Notes under the pieces: generated by a model | Told to the model about the DNA's origin: nothing | What the model saw: the letters and a program-made list of their open reading frames with translations, nothing else | The model's database searches: none | Program-made: the position numbers and the translations under genes | Source of the DNA: Paenactinomyces guangxiensis | Lineage (GTDB): Bacteria > Bacillota > Bacilli > Thermoactinomycetales > Thermoactinomycetaceae | Assembly: GCF_016055185.1 (NCBI RefSeq) | Contig: NZ_JAECVR010000011.1 | Coordinates: 62,001-126,000 of the forward strand | DNA: 64,000 bases | Direction of reading: 5' to 3' | In this document: piece by piece, positions 54,605 to 63,259 of the stretch | How the letters are laid out: every line of letters begins with the position of its first letter | How positions within the stretch are numbered: position 1 is the first letter of the stretch

Positions 54605-55426
54605 TCATCCGCCGGGTTGTACCGGCCAGTCATCAGAAGTGTCTCTTTGTAACAACTGTGCGGCATTTTGATAAATGGTCTTGATCAATTTCATGCAGTT
54701 GTCTCTAAGCTGTTTATCTGCGCTGGTTTCAAGTTCGCTAAAATCAGAGTTTAACGAGTCAAGGAGTGTGAGAACTGCCTGCAACTGCAGTTCAATGGGG
54801 CTGAGACTTTTTCCTTCTCTCTCCTGGATGAAGAGTTTCAAGTCATTTTCCGCACGATGAATATATAAGCCATCATCTGCGGATAAATATTTCTTTTTAT
54901 ATAAAAGTATGTTATTTGCAATGTGATAGGATTGGATGAGCAAGTCCAGCAAAAACTGGTCATTTTTTGGCCGATGTTCGTTTACTTGCTTTTGCAATAA
55001 TTCTAACTCAGCTAATCGATTAGCCAGATGTTTGATTTCCAACTGGTAAATGCCCTCAATCAGCGTAGGCACCTTCCTTGTTTCATTGTTGTTTACAACA
55101 GGACTATAAACATGCTTAATCTTGCAGAGTGTCCGATACAGATTTCCGTCTTTTCCTTTGATTCTCCCCATGTTGGTTAACTCAATCAAATCTTTTTCTA
55201 CTAAACGTGTCAGCGCCCTGCGAATCGTGGATTTGGTAATATCCAACAATTTCTCTAATTGACGATAGGAGATAATACAACCTCCCCTGGGAATCGGTAC
55301 TTTATATTCTTCATGGAACGTATCTTCAGGTGCTGCCAGCCGCACCAATTCAAAGTATGTATGACGTTCGCGGGGAGTTAGGCTGTCCAGAACAGACTGG
55401 TGAAGGGTGTATTTACTTTGTTGCAT
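54605..55426 (-). CDS. Winged-helix DNA-binding protein of unknown role
   Basis: 273 residues. The first ~110 form a wHTH (TPRERHTYFELVRLAA, then SYRQLEKLLDITKSTIRRAL and EKDLIELTNMGRIKG wing); the C-terminal part is helical (LANRLAELELLQKQVNEH, LQLQAVLTLLDSLNSDFSE) and may oligomerize. The layout resembles plasmid/phage replication-type or MarR-like regulators. ATG 55426 behind AGAGGAG. EcsC lies downstream on the same strand. It borders a mobile-element area. Confidence 0.6.
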   Translation of the reverse strand: MQQSKYTLHQSVLDSLTPRERHTYFELVRLAAPEDTFHEEYKVPIPRGGCIISYRQLEKLLDITKSTIRRALTRLVEKDLIELTNMGRIKGKDGNLYRTLCKIKHVYSPVVNNNETRKVPTLIEGIYQLEIKHLANRLAELELLQKQVNEHRPKNDQFLLDLLIQSYHIANNILLYKKKYLSADDGLYIHRAENDLKLFIQEREGKSLSPIELQLQAVLTLLDSLNSDFSELETSADKQLRDNCMKLIKTIYQNAAQLLQRDTSDDWPVQPGG

Positions 55427-55649
55427 ACAAATCTCCTCTCTGCTTAGATTGATTTTTAGAGTAAACGAATCATGAAGAATTCATATATACAATATATAAA
55501 AAATCTCCGATCTGTGTGGAGAGTTTTAGCGTAAAAGTTTTTTAATTTGTAGGTCCTTTTTGCGACTCATAGAGTACAACGTATCTACGGATCACTAATG
55601 CTATTGGATGGTCCGGACCGACCCATACACTTCTGTGTATGTTGCTTAC

Positions 55650-55765
55650 TTAGGAATCCAGAGGATATAGATCGAGTGTAGAAGGCAAACCCTTCTATGC
55701 GTGAGAGTTTCTTGATTCTGATGGTAAGAAACCTCCACCTCTACAGTGGGGGAGGTTCATTAAAG
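55650..55765. mobile_element. IS200/IS605-like end remnant with omega-RNA-like hairpins
   Basis: The hairpin AACCTCC (55730-55736) / GGAGGTT (55751-55757 region) with the inner CTCTACAGTGG, preceded by AAG and followed by CATTAA, looks like the 3' end of IS605/TnpB elements in Bacillales. A second hairpin, TAGAAGG and CCTTCTA, lies just upstream near 55680-55696. There is no tnpA or tnpB here. The whole 55427-55917 stretch is otherwise without genes. Recognised by resemblance only. Confidence 0.45.
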
Positions 55766-55917
55766 GAAAGGTATATTGCCAAGGGGGCAGGGACATACCG
55801 ATCACCCCCTTCAGATCGGTGATAAGGATAAATATAATCGGAAATTTCGTATGACGGGTTGTACCTCATGCAGTAAGCTGGATATATGGGTTCCAAAAGA
55901 TTGTATTCTTTTTTTAA

Positions 55918-55959
55918 ACAGGAGGAACTTGAGCCTTTACCGGCTTAGGTTCCTCCTGT
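55918..55959. repeat. 18-bp inverted repeat directly upstream of the group II intron
   Basis: ACAGGAGGAACTTGAGCC (55918-55935) and GGCTTAGGTTCCTCCTGT (55942-55959) pair over 18 bp with two wobbles and a 6-base loop. The intron begins 2 bases later. Class C group II introns insert behind such terminator-like hairpins. No T tract is visible on the far side of the intron. Confidence 0.75.
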
Positions 55960-55961
55960 CA

Positions 55962-56764
55962 GTGCGCCTGGCATGGGCGTAGTCTACAGGGTGCAAGTCC
56001 CGAATGGTGAAGGTAGCAGTAGCCATTAGCTTAAGGCAAGGGTGTCCCGCCGTGAGGCGGAGACTGAAAGAAGCCAGCGGCAAATCTCCGGTCTGAGGAA
56101 CACGAACCTCATATAAGGTTAGCATTCGTTGGATAAGTCTGCTCAACAAGACAAAGTCCTTGCTACCAAAAGCGAATGAGAGTGAGGCAGATAGATGGAG
56201 TGAAAGACTGCGCTCTTACCCGGGGAGGTCTGACTGAAACGCCATGCCCACATGGTAACCCTTTCTGAGAGGAAAGGCTGAACAGTCAGAAATCAGCAGA
56301 CGCCATAGTACTCAAGTAGGGGACGCCTGAAAGAGGAAGGGCTGAACACTTAGGAAGAACGATTCACTAGGCGTTCATTCTTTACGATGAGACAGACAAC
56401 CTGGAATAGGCTTACTTGAAGGAGGATGTGTGAATCCCACGGGGGATTTCAAGAGGGTGGAGTAAAGAAATAGACTGAAACGTTCACGAGGAAGGTTATG
56501 TCGATGTTAATGAAACAAACTGCTATGACGGGAAAATCTCTTAAAACCCCTGAAACAGGTGGAAAAGAACGAAGCTATGGTGTGGATGGAATGCCGGTAG
56601 AATCCCTACGAGCGCACATCCAATGTTACTGGGCTTCGATTCGGGCTTCCATCGAAGATGGAACCTATGAACCGATGCCTGTCCGTCGAGTCGAAATCCC
56701 GAAACCGAACGGTATGTACGGTGGTGTGAGAAGACGGGGGTTAGTCACCCCCTCTTACTCGATT
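55962..56764 (+). mobile_element. Degenerate group II intron
   Basis: The 5' end GTGCGCC (55962) continues into the intron-typical GGGTGCAAGTCCCGAA (about 55989-56004). The 3' end carries part of domain V (GTACGGT) and domain VI (GGGGGTTAGTCACCCCC), ending CTTACTCGAT near 56764. Between CCGAACGG and TATGTACGG the sequence jumps from the early RT coding part straight to the 3' half of domain V, so most of the RT and the catalytic 5' strand of domain V are deleted. It cannot splice or move on its own. Boundaries approximate. Confidence 0.8.
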
Positions 56765-56779
56765 GGATCACAGATCTAA
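56498..56779 (+). pseudogene. ltrA: Truncated group II intron reverse transcriptase
   Basis: A 93-codon frame that keeps only pieces of an LtrA-type protein. The start SMLMKQTAMTGKSLKT is the normal N-terminus; it jumps to YGVDGMPVESLRAH of RT block 0/1 and ends the real match at PVRRVEIPKPNG. The remaining residues (MYGGVRRRGLVTPSYS) are domain V/VI read as protein. So at least two internal deletions removed more than 300 residues, including the YADD active site. Confidence 0.85.
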
Positions 56780-56806
56780 GCCCTTCTACAGCTAATCCAA
56801 GGGAAA

Positions 56807-59014
56807 TTAATTCGTACAGGTAGGCGCAACCTGTTCGGAAGACCCGGTGTACGTGTAAGCATCGGGTATATACTTGCCATCACCGATTTGATTCCAGAGG
56901 TTGCTGGTGCCGTATGTACCAGTTATTGTTTCTCCTCTAATCTGGCACTTGATGAAAATAGTTTGTCCATCGGCTACGGAACCAACAATGTCATAGTTGG
57001 TGCCTGGACCGGATCTGACATTCAGGTTTACTCCGGTCGTTGTGTTAACTGTTCCGGGGAATCCATTTGATAACCAGTCCAATGCGGCTTTGGGATGATT
57101 CGTAACAATGCCATCAACACCAAGGTTTGTAAACTTACCCCATTCAGTAGAAGTATCTATCGTATAGGTAAATACTGAGAAGCCTGCCTGATGCAAAGTT
57201 TTAATTACACCGGGGTTTTCACTTAATCCAGTATGTTTTGCGTGATACGATATTAAGCCAAGATCTTTGGCTGCTGCGACAGGGTCTGTATGTGGCGTAG
57301 TACGCAAGATAGCCCGTGGTATCTCTGGTGCAAGTGACCTGGCATAACGGAGAATCGTTTCATCAAAACTCTGAATGATGACTTGATCTGACATTTCCCT
57401 GCTTGTTACCTCAAACAGGATACGTTTTATCTCTGTCTGTGTTTCAGGTGCTTTAATTTCTAATAACAACTTTATATTGGAATCTTTGATCTCATCCAGG
57501 GCTTCTTCTAAAGTGGGTACCCTTTCACCGGCAAATTGTGGGCTAAACCATGAACCTGCATCAAGCATGCGAATTTCAGTTAAATTCATTTCATTAACAT
57601 AACCCGTTCCATTTGTTGTTCGGTCAACAGTTTTATCATGCATCAAGATCGGCACTCCGTCATATGTTGTTTGTGTATCTACTTCTACAATAGGCACTCC
57701 CGCATTCTTAGCACTTCGGATTGCTGCGATGGTATTCTCAGGAGCTGCAACGGAATTGCCGCGGTGAGCCACAACATGCGGATTCCCATAGGTATTTTTA
57801 AAAAGGGATGGGTAGTCCCCTAAACTCCTTATGATTACATCATCAAACGAAACAGTAGCCCCACTGATAACAAAACCAAACACACCATCAGAACTGCGTG
57901 GCAAAGAGGTCTCTTCCAAAACAAATTGTCCATTGTAATACCAGCGGGCCCGTTTGTCTTGTACCTCAATCGCCACACGCACATCTTTACCTACCCCCGC
58001 ATCAGTAGAAGCGGCAGCTTTTGAAATGACATTCCAGTTGTTTGATGATGTGCGCTGGGCAAATTCAATCCCATTCGATGCAGTTGTGCCACTGCGCATG
58101 GCCGCCTGTGACCAAGGGACTGTGTTAGTTTTGGGCATATCCAACGCTAAAGCGGCCCACCGCGTTTGATCAATCACTTGGTCAAAACGAACTGTCGCCT
58201 CAAATCGAAAATTCTTAAGATGGGATCCGAAAGAGATACGTGACAGATCGGAAGTACTGGTAGATTTCCCTATTAAGCGGCCGTTTTGAACTGTCCAGCT
58301 TCCACTGGGGTTCCATCCGGAGGGAATGGAAGTGCCTGAGAAAGTTTCCTTTAATACGGGTGGTTTCGGTTCTAATTGTGTAATTTTTACATTATCAAAC
58401 GAAACGGTTGCTCCGCTAACAACAAAGCCAAATACTCCATTAGAACTGCGAGGTAAAAAAGTCTCTTCTAACAGAAAACGATCATCAAAATACCAGCGAG
58501 CAAGATTTTCGTGCACCTCAATTCTTACTCGGACATCTTTTCCGACTCCTACTTCTCTTGGGGCTGATGTTTTTGAAATCACATTCCATTTGTTTTCTGT
58601 CGTCCGCTGCGCAAATTCAACCCCGTTTGAGGCCGTTGACCCGCTTCGCAAGGCTGCTTGTGACCATGGTACGGTATTGGAAGAAGGCATGTCCAAGGCT
58701 AAAGCCGTCCATCTTGTCGGTTCAAGCACTTGATCAAAGCGAATCGTTGCTTCGAATCGAAAATTTTCTACATGCGGTCCAAAAGCAATCCGTGACAATT
58801 GGCCAGTGCTATCGGATTTTCCTACCAACCGTCCATTTTGAACCTTCCACTCCCCGACAATTGCCTTCCAGTCTGCCGGAATCGTGCCACTTGAGAAATC
58901 TTCATTCACAATGGTTTGTTCTGCTGTGGGACTGGCATGCCCAACCAGATAAAAAGCCGGGGAGGAAGTTAAAGCGATTACGCTCGCGAAGATAAGTAAA
59001 AATAAATTTTTCAT
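56807..59014 (-). CDS. Secreted glycerophosphodiester phosphodiesterase with two jelly-roll repeats and SH3b domain
   Basis: 735 residues. Signal peptide (about 1-27). Two tandem ~184-residue repeats (about 38-211 and 222-396) share WKVQNGRLVGKS/WTVQNGRLIGKS, RWTALALDMP/RWAALALDMP and SGATVSFD; they look like LamG/concanavalin-type carbohydrate or surface binders. A GDPD barrel (about 410-655) has VVAHRGNSVAAPENT, EVDTQTTYDGVPILMHD and LLLEIK. A C-terminal SH3b (about 660-735: VNLNVRSGPGTNYDIVG) follows. It would cleave glycerophosphodiesters or teichoic-acid-like polymers outside the cell. The repeats arose by duplication. Start ATG 59014. Confidence 0.9.
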   Translation of the reverse strand: MKNLFLLIFASVIALTSSPAFYLVGHASPTAEQTIVNEDFSSGTIPADWKAIVGEWKVQNGRLVGKSDSTGQLSRIAFGPHVENFRFEATIRFDQVLEPTRWTALALDMPSSNTVPWSQAALRSGSTASNGVEFAQRTTENKWNVISKTSAPREVGVGKDVRVRIEVHENLARWYFDDRFLLEETFLPRSSNGVFGFVVSGATVSFDNVKITQLEPKPPVLKETFSGTSIPSGWNPSGSWTVQNGRLIGKSTSTSDLSRISFGSHLKNFRFEATVRFDQVIDQTRWAALALDMPKTNTVPWSQAAMRSGTTASNGIEFAQRTSSNNWNVISKAAASTDAGVGKDVRVAIEVQDKRARWYYNGQFVLEETSLPRSSDGVFGFVISGATVSFDDVIIRSLGDYPSLFKNTYGNPHVVAHRGNSVAAPENTIAAIRSAKNAGVPIVEVDTQTTYDGVPILMHDKTVDRTTNGTGYVNEMNLTEIRMLDAGSWFSPQFAGERVPTLEEALDEIKDSNIKLLLEIKAPETQTEIKRILFEVTSREMSDQVIIQSFDETILRYARSLAPEIPRAILRTTPHTDPVAAAKDLGLISYHAKHTGLSENPGVIKTLHQAGFSVFTYTIDTSTEWGKFTNLGVDGIVTNHPKAALDWLSNGFPGTVNTTTGVNLNVRSGPGTNYDIVGSVADGQTIFIKCQIRGETITGTYGTSNLWNQIGDGKYIPDAYTYTGSSEQVAPTCTN

Positions 59015-59059
59015 AAATATACCCCTTTTTCGATCTTTTGAAAGACTTTAAGAATGATG

Positions 59060-59088
59060 ATGACGATAGAGAAGACCTCTATCGTCAT
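59060..59088. repeat. Perfect 12-bp hairpin between the M23 and GDPD genes
   Basis: ATGACGATAGAG (59060-59071), loop AAGAC, CTCTATCGTCAT (59077-59088). On the minus strand it is followed by CATCATTCTT, not a clear T tract, so it may be a processing or partial-termination site in a two-gene transcript. Confidence 0.6.
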
Positions 59089-59122
59089 TAAGAGATGGAA
59101 CCGGCAGATTTTAGATTTAGGC

Positions 59123-59926
59123 TTAAGGAGACGGGCAAGTAGGAGCGACTTGTCCATCCGAACCTGTATACACATAAGTATCAGAGATATATTGACCCGG
59201 GCCGATTCGATCCCAGAGATCGCTTGTACCATATTTACCTGTTACCGTTTCCCCTCTAATTTGGCACTCAATGGTTACAACGTCTCCATCATACTTTTTG
59301 CCTACTATACTGTAAGAAGTGCCCGGACCTGATCTTACATTTACAGGCAGTCCGTTATCAGTATGGACGGTACCTGTGATCTCGTTACTCCCGCCGCAAT
59401 TTTGACTCGTCATGGTCCTGCTGTCCGACGGGTAAGAGAAGGTGTAGCCCTGGAGTGTAACGGGGCGGTCATCACCCTGGTAACGCTGCTCATAGTGGAG
59501 ATGGGCATAGGTCGTTCCCGAATTCCCCACTTTTCCAATTCCATCTCCTGCTTGAACAGACTGCCCCTGTGATACATTGGCGGAGCTCAGATGGGCATAC
59601 AGAGTTTCCCAGCCACCTCCGTGGTCAATGATGATGTAGAGACCATAACTGCGATCTCCCAGGTTGACGACACTCTTGACCGTACCGGGAGCTGAAGCTA
59701 CCACATTCTCGCCATAGTCCCCGTTCCCGGATGTTCCGTATTTGTTCATGTCCACAGCGTAGTAGGGATTGTGGCCGCTCCAGGATTTAACGACCCATTT
59801 CTCATTACAGGCAAATGGTAACAGAAAGTTTGGCTTCGCTTCCGCAACCCCCATCGTAAGGAAGCCCGTTGTCAGCATGGAAAACATCAGGACTACAGCC
59901 ATTGTCAGCACTTTAACGCGTTTCAC
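59123..59926 (-). CDS. Secreted M23 metallopeptidase with C-terminal SH3b domain
   Basis: 267 residues. Signal peptide ending near GVAEA (residue 30), a LytM-type M23 domain with HNPYYAVDMNKY (first zinc ligands) and the HxH motif AHLHYEQ, then SH3b (about 190-265: VNVRSGPGTSYSIVG, IECQIRGETVTGKYG, GQYISDTYVYTGSDGQ). It cuts cell-wall peptide cross-links. The SH3b wording (CQxRGE..G.YGTSDLWDRIG) is of a type I associate with Streptomyces secreted enzymes and is shared with the GDPD protein downstream. The upstream 59927-60133 is AT-rich without a gene. Confidence 0.92.
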   Translation of the reverse strand: MKRVKVLTMAVVLMFSMLTTGFLTMGVAEAKPNFLLPFACNEKWVVKSWSGHNPYYAVDMNKYGTSGNGDYGENVVASAPGTVKSVVNLGDRSYGLYIIIDHGGGWETLYAHLSSANVSQGQSVQAGDGIGKVGNSGTTYAHLHYEQRYQGDDRPVTLQGYTFSYPSDSRTMTSQNCGGSNEITGTVHTDNGLPVNVRSGPGTSYSIVGKKYDGDVVTIECQIRGETVTGKYGTSDLWDRIGPGQYISDTYVYTGSDGQVAPTCPSP

Positions 59927-60133
59927 AGCAGCATGCCCCCATTTAAAAAATATTTTGTATTAAATAAGTGGTGAATTAAAGAAGGCTTTCCACACTTTAG
60001 AATAAATAATTTTTTATAAATTAATTGATTTATTAATTAATATTAAAGATTAGAATATAAAAAGTATAAAATTTACCAGATGATGAATTATTTTTTGTAT
60101 TATAGAATATTTCGATGGGAGGGAGCCGGTATT

Positions 60134-60328
60134 TTACAGTCTCCGTAGATGGGCTGGAAATGGGCGGCAGTTTCTTAGAAATTTTTTATCCCTCTGTTTC
60201 CTGCCTATTTGTCGGGACAAAAATTCTTGAAGTGTGATTTGGTGTTTGGACCATTCACGCAGTCGAGCTCTTATTTGCCAGGCTTTTCCTGACATGTGCA
60301 GGTTCGTATCACTCATCTTTATATTCAT
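60134..60328 (-). CDS. mciZ: MciZ-like FtsZ inhibitor
   Basis: 64 residues. HMSGKAWQIRARLREWSKH matches the core of B. subtilis MciZ (V-G-K-A-W-E-I-R-A-K-L-K-E), a mother-cell peptide that caps FtsZ filaments during sporulation. In B. subtilis mciZ also lies by nudF, as here. B. subtilis MciZ has 40 residues; this protein has an added basic C-terminal tail (IGRKQRDKKFLRNCRPF). The frame is open to 60481, but GAGGT stands 7 bases before the ATG at 60328. Confidence 0.75.
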   Translation of the reverse strand: MNIKMSDTNLHMSGKAWQIRARLREWSKHQITLQEFLSRQIGRKQRDKKFLRNCRPFPAHLRRL

Positions 60329-60445
60329 AGATTGACCTCGCTTATTCACTTGATTAATACGAGTCTTTCCAGATCCTCTCTTCTGACATACGTCGCTCTG
60401 GTTCAAAATATGTGCGTTTTTTCTTCTGATGAGGTTACGGTAAGA

Positions 60446-60451
60446 TATAAT
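60446..60451 (+). promoter_or_regulatory. -10 element of nudF
   Basis: A perfect TATAAT 30 bases before the nudF start. The -35 region (about 60423-60428, CTTCTG) is poor. Confidence 0.4.
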
Positions 60452-60481
60452 AAACGGATAGATAAATAAGGAGTGACTCAA

Positions 60482-61033
60482 GTGCGCAACTTAGAAGAGA
60501 AGACAATTGCAAGTGAAACGATTTTTGAGGGAAGGGTTGTTCGCTTGCAAATCGACCGGGTAGAGCTGCCCGACGGGGGAACCTCCACGCGTGAGATCGT
60601 AAAACATCCGGGTGCCGTCAGTGTGTTGGCGGTAACTGAAGAAAATAAACTGGTCATGGTTCGGCAGTTTCGCAAGCCATTGGAAAAGACGATTCTGGAA
60701 ATTCCCGCCGGTAAACTGGAAGCGGGAGAAAACCCGGCAGATTGTGCCATGCGGGAGTTGGAGGAAGAAACAGGTTATCGTGCCGAAAAGATCGAACATG
60801 TTGTTTCTTTCTACACATCTCCCGGCTTTGCTGATGAGTATTTGCATATATATCGGGCAAATGGGTTAAGCAAAGGAGAAGCCAGGCTGGATCAAGATGA
60901 ATTTGTAGAACTGGTTGAGCTTACGTTGGATGAATGCCTGGAGCGTATCGCTGCCGGAGAAATTTGTGACGCCAAAACGGTAGCGGCCGTTTATCTATGG
61001 CAAAACCAGGTGTTGAGAGGAAGATCTGTTTGA
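60482..61033 (+). CDS. nudF: ADP-ribose pyrophosphatase NudF (NUDIX)
   Basis: 183 residues. The NUDIX box is intact: GKLEAGENPADCAMRELEEE continuing TGY. Upstream ETIFEGRVVRLQIDRVELPDGG and ISVLAV-type strands fit the ADP-sugar pyrophosphatase branch. It hydrolyses ADP-ribose to AMP and ribose-5-phosphate. A GTG at 60473 is in frame but sits inside the SD (AAGGAGTGA, 60468-60476), so GTG 60482 is the start. It overlaps the next gene by 4 bases (TTGA). Confidence 0.92.
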   Translation: MRNLEEKTIASETIFEGRVVRLQIDRVELPDGGTSTREIVKHPGAVSVLAVTEENKLVMVRQFRKPLEKTILEIPAGKLEAGENPADCAMRELEEETGYRAEKIEHVVSFYTSPGFADEYLHIYRANGLSKGEARLDQDEFVELVELTLDECLERIAAGEICDAKTVAAVYLWQNQVLRGRSV

Positions 61034-62220
61034 AATCTATTTTTGCTGATCTTCACATTCATATTGGCAGAACAGAAAGCAATTTGCCCGTAAAAATTAC
61101 CGCAGCTCGCAATATGACCTTTGAACAGATTGTACGGGAGTCATACCACCGAAAGGGAATTGAAATGATCGGGGTGATTGATGCTGCGTCACCTCCTGTA
61201 CAAGGGGAGATTCGCCGGGGATTGCGGTCGGGTTTATATAAGGAGCATCCCGGCGGAGGTATCGTATACCGGGAGACAACCTGTATCTTGGGGGCAGAGA
61301 TTGAAATCAGGGAACCGGGAATGGGTGCCGCCCATGTTCTTACCTATTTTCCAACACTGAATCAAATCAGCCGCTTTACAGAGTGGTTATCCAAACATAT
61401 GAAAAATGTACAGTTAAGCACACAGCGCTTGTATCAGCCGGCTGGCGCTTTACAAGAAAAGGTGGCTGAATATGACGGGATCATCATTCCGGCTCATGTT
61501 TTTACACCGTTTAAAAGCGTATATGGAAGTGCAACGGATCGGATGAGTTATTTGTTTGACCTGAAAAGATTGGCCGGTGTGGAACTTGGTATGAGTTCTG
61601 ACAGCCATTTGGCCGACCATCTGTCAGAATTGAAATCACTTAGCTTTGTCACCAACTCTGATGCCCATTCCATCCCTAAGATCGGTCGGGAATATAATGA
61701 GTTATGGGTCAAGGAGGCCAGCTTTCAAGAATTAAAATGGGCCTTGTTAAGACAAAAGGGCAGAAAAGTAGCAGCCAATTACGGGCTAAATCCCCGCCTC
61801 GGCAAATATTACCGCACCCGTTGTTTAAATTGTGATGAGTTATGGCCGTTGGATGCGGAAATTTCCAGGTGTCCGGAGTGCGGAAGCAAAAAGAGAGTAA
61901 AAGGGGTTCGTGACCGGATCATGGACATTGCTGACCAGGAGATGCATCATCCTGATCACCGGCCACCTTATGTGTATCAGGTGCCGCTTGAGTTTATTCC
62001 CAAACTGGGCAAAAAAACATTGGATAAGTTGCTGGATGCATTCGGGACGGAGATGAGTGTCTTACATCATGCTCCCATTTCCGAGATCGCTGAAGTGTCT
62101 AACCAGGTTATTGCCCGGCATATTAAACTGGCCCGGGAGCAACGGTTAGAATTGGAAGAAGGCGGCGGGGGAGTCTACGGCAGGGTCAAGCAGACTCAAT
62201 GCCATGTTAATAAGGAGTAG
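61030..62220 (+). CDS. Endonuclease Q family protein (TIGR00375-like)
   Basis: 396 residues. A PHP-type metallophosphoesterase start (FADLHIHIG with the first metal histidines), FVTNSDAHSIPKIGREYNEL (Asp-Ala-His metal site), then a zinc ribbon (RCLNCDELWPLD and SRCPECGSKKRVKG) and helix-hairpin-helix-like C-terminus (FIPKLGKKTLDKLLDAFG). EndoQ of archaea and Bacillus cuts DNA 5' of deaminated bases. TTG 61030 overlaps the nudF stop and has AGAGGAAG upstream; the frame is open a little earlier. Confidence 0.88.
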   Translation: MKSIFADLHIHIGRTESNLPVKITAARNMTFEQIVRESYHRKGIEMIGVIDAASPPVQGEIRRGLRSGLYKEHPGGGIVYRETTCILGAEIEIREPGMGAAHVLTYFPTLNQISRFTEWLSKHMKNVQLSTQRLYQPAGALQEKVAEYDGIIIPAHVFTPFKSVYGSATDRMSYLFDLKRLAGVELGMSSDSHLADHLSELKSLSFVTNSDAHSIPKIGREYNELWVKEASFQELKWALLRQKGRKVAANYGLNPRLGKYYRTRCLNCDELWPLDAEISRCPECGSKKRVKGVRDRIMDIADQEMHHPDHRPPYVYQVPLEFIPKLGKKTLDKLLDAFGTEMSVLHHAPISEIAEVSNQVIARHIKLAREQRLELEEGGGGVYGRVKQTQCHVNKE

Positions 62221-62237
62221 TCTTACTGCTACTCCTT
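62212..62237 (+). terminator. Hairpin at the endonuclease Q stop codon
   Basis: AAGGAGTAG (62212-62220, holding the stop codon) pairs perfectly with CTACTCCTT (62229-62237). No T tract follows, so termination is uncertain. Confidence 0.5.
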
Positions 62238-62253
62238 GACTCCGTACCCTCAG

Positions 62254-62634
62254 TTATAGTCTCGCGCCTGCCAGTTCCAACAAAGAGGTGACTTCCTCCA
62301 GTCGGGCAGGATCGATAAACACGGTAACACAAACATCTTCCGGAGAAGAAAATCCGTGGCCGCCCGTCCATCCGCTGGCATCTTCATGAGCTGCAAGCAA
62401 TGTTCTTTTATCCGGGTTCAGTTCAGGTGAACCCAGTGTGCTGGTTGTAAGTGAAATTCCCTGATTAGTGAAAGGATTTTCCAGGATGTCGTCTACATCA
62501 TGTACATTCCCGCCTCCTATCGGAGAGAAACGGTCGATCCGTGCATCATGAAAACCGCGATTTTTTAGCTCTTTAACAGCTTTTTCTGCTCCTTCCATCG
62601 TGCGAAAATAGGCAAAAATTACTTTCTCCGCCAT
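62254..62634 (-). CDS. General-stress protein 17M-like (YflT) domain protein
   Basis: 126 residues. Start MAEKVIFAYFRTMEGAEKAV followed by LKNRGFHDARIDRFSP is the ferredoxin-like pattern of YflT/heat-induced stress proteins; a glycine-rich middle and VCVTVFIDPARLEEVTSLLELAGA end it. The frame is open to 62745, but GGAAGTGATAACC before 62634 and the conserved start support ATG 62634. Function unknown; in Bacillus such proteins belong to sigma-B-type stress responses. Just downstream of the DUF2512 gene. Confidence 0.7.
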   Translation of the reverse strand: MAEKVIFAYFRTMEGAEKAVKELKNRGFHDARIDRFSPIGGGNVHDVDDILENPFTNQGISLTTSTLGSPELNPDKRTLLAAHEDASGWTGGHGFSSPEDVCVTVFIDPARLEEVTSLLELAGARL

Positions 62635-62687
62635 AACGGTTATCACTTCCTTATCCTTTTCCACAACCCTAATGAGAGTATGTATTT

Positions 62688-63077
62688 TCAGTCGTTCATC
62701 TCTTCTGCAAACAGTGTGCGTTTCATATACCGGTGAAAAAACCATTCTCCCGCAGCAATTACCAGGGCGCTGATCGTTGTTACCTCAAAGAGAGGCATCG
62801 TATTCCGTTTATAATAATATGTTGCAATATCTGTATCAAACAGGAGGGTTCCAAACAACCAAACAATAAAAGCGGTAACCATGAAATCAGTAATTGTTGA
62901 AAACAGATTCCCGATTCGGGGCATTAAAAAGAGATCAAAAAGGTAGCCAATGACGGTTATGGCAATACTGGTTAGCAGAATGTTTGTATAAGAGACCCGG
63001 AAAAGTAGCCCCAATATTAAATAAAGAACAACGCTCGTAAACAAAAATTTGATAAGTAACGTAAAGGTATGTTTCAT
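62688..63077 (-). CDS. DUF2512 membrane protein (YndM-like)
   Basis: 129 residues with four helices: FLFTSVVLYLILGLLFRVSY, ILLTSIAITVIGYLFDLFLMP, ITDFMVTAFIVWLFGTLLF and FEVTTISALVIAAGEWFFH, the layout of YndM. AAGGAGA stands about 10 bases before the ATG. Membrane protein of unknown role, probably co-transcribed with the YflT-like gene 53 bases downstream. Confidence 0.8.
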   Translation of the reverse strand: MKHTFTLLIKFLFTSVVLYLILGLLFRVSYTNILLTSIAITVIGYLFDLFLMPRIGNLFSTITDFMVTAFIVWLFGTLLFDTDIATYYYKRNTMPLFEVTTISALVIAAGEWFFHRYMKRTLFAEEMND

Positions 63078-63213
63078 TTACAACGTCTCCTTGGCCCCTG
63101 AACTTTAACTTTATTCTTGCACCTGATTCACCGGGATATACATGAAAGGTAAAATAGGGGAAGCTCTAAATAGGATACAAAGGATCAGGTTGAATGTGCG
63201 AAAAAGAGATAGC

Positions 63214-63256
63214 GAAAAGACCAGCTCCTCATTTGTTGTGAGGAGCCGGTCTTTTC
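63214..63256 (-). terminator. Terminator of the starch-active enzyme gene
   Basis: GAAAAGACC and the inner AGCTCCTCA pair with TGAGGAGCC and GGTCTTTTC over about 18 bp with one wobble, with flanking Ts on the minus strand. It begins 4 bases past the stop codon at 63260. Confidence 0.85.
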
Positions 63257-63259
63257 ACA

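Noticed and set aside
55776-55982. 68-codon frame before the group II intron
   Set aside because: Crosses the 18-bp hairpin and the intron 5' end; not a plausible protein.
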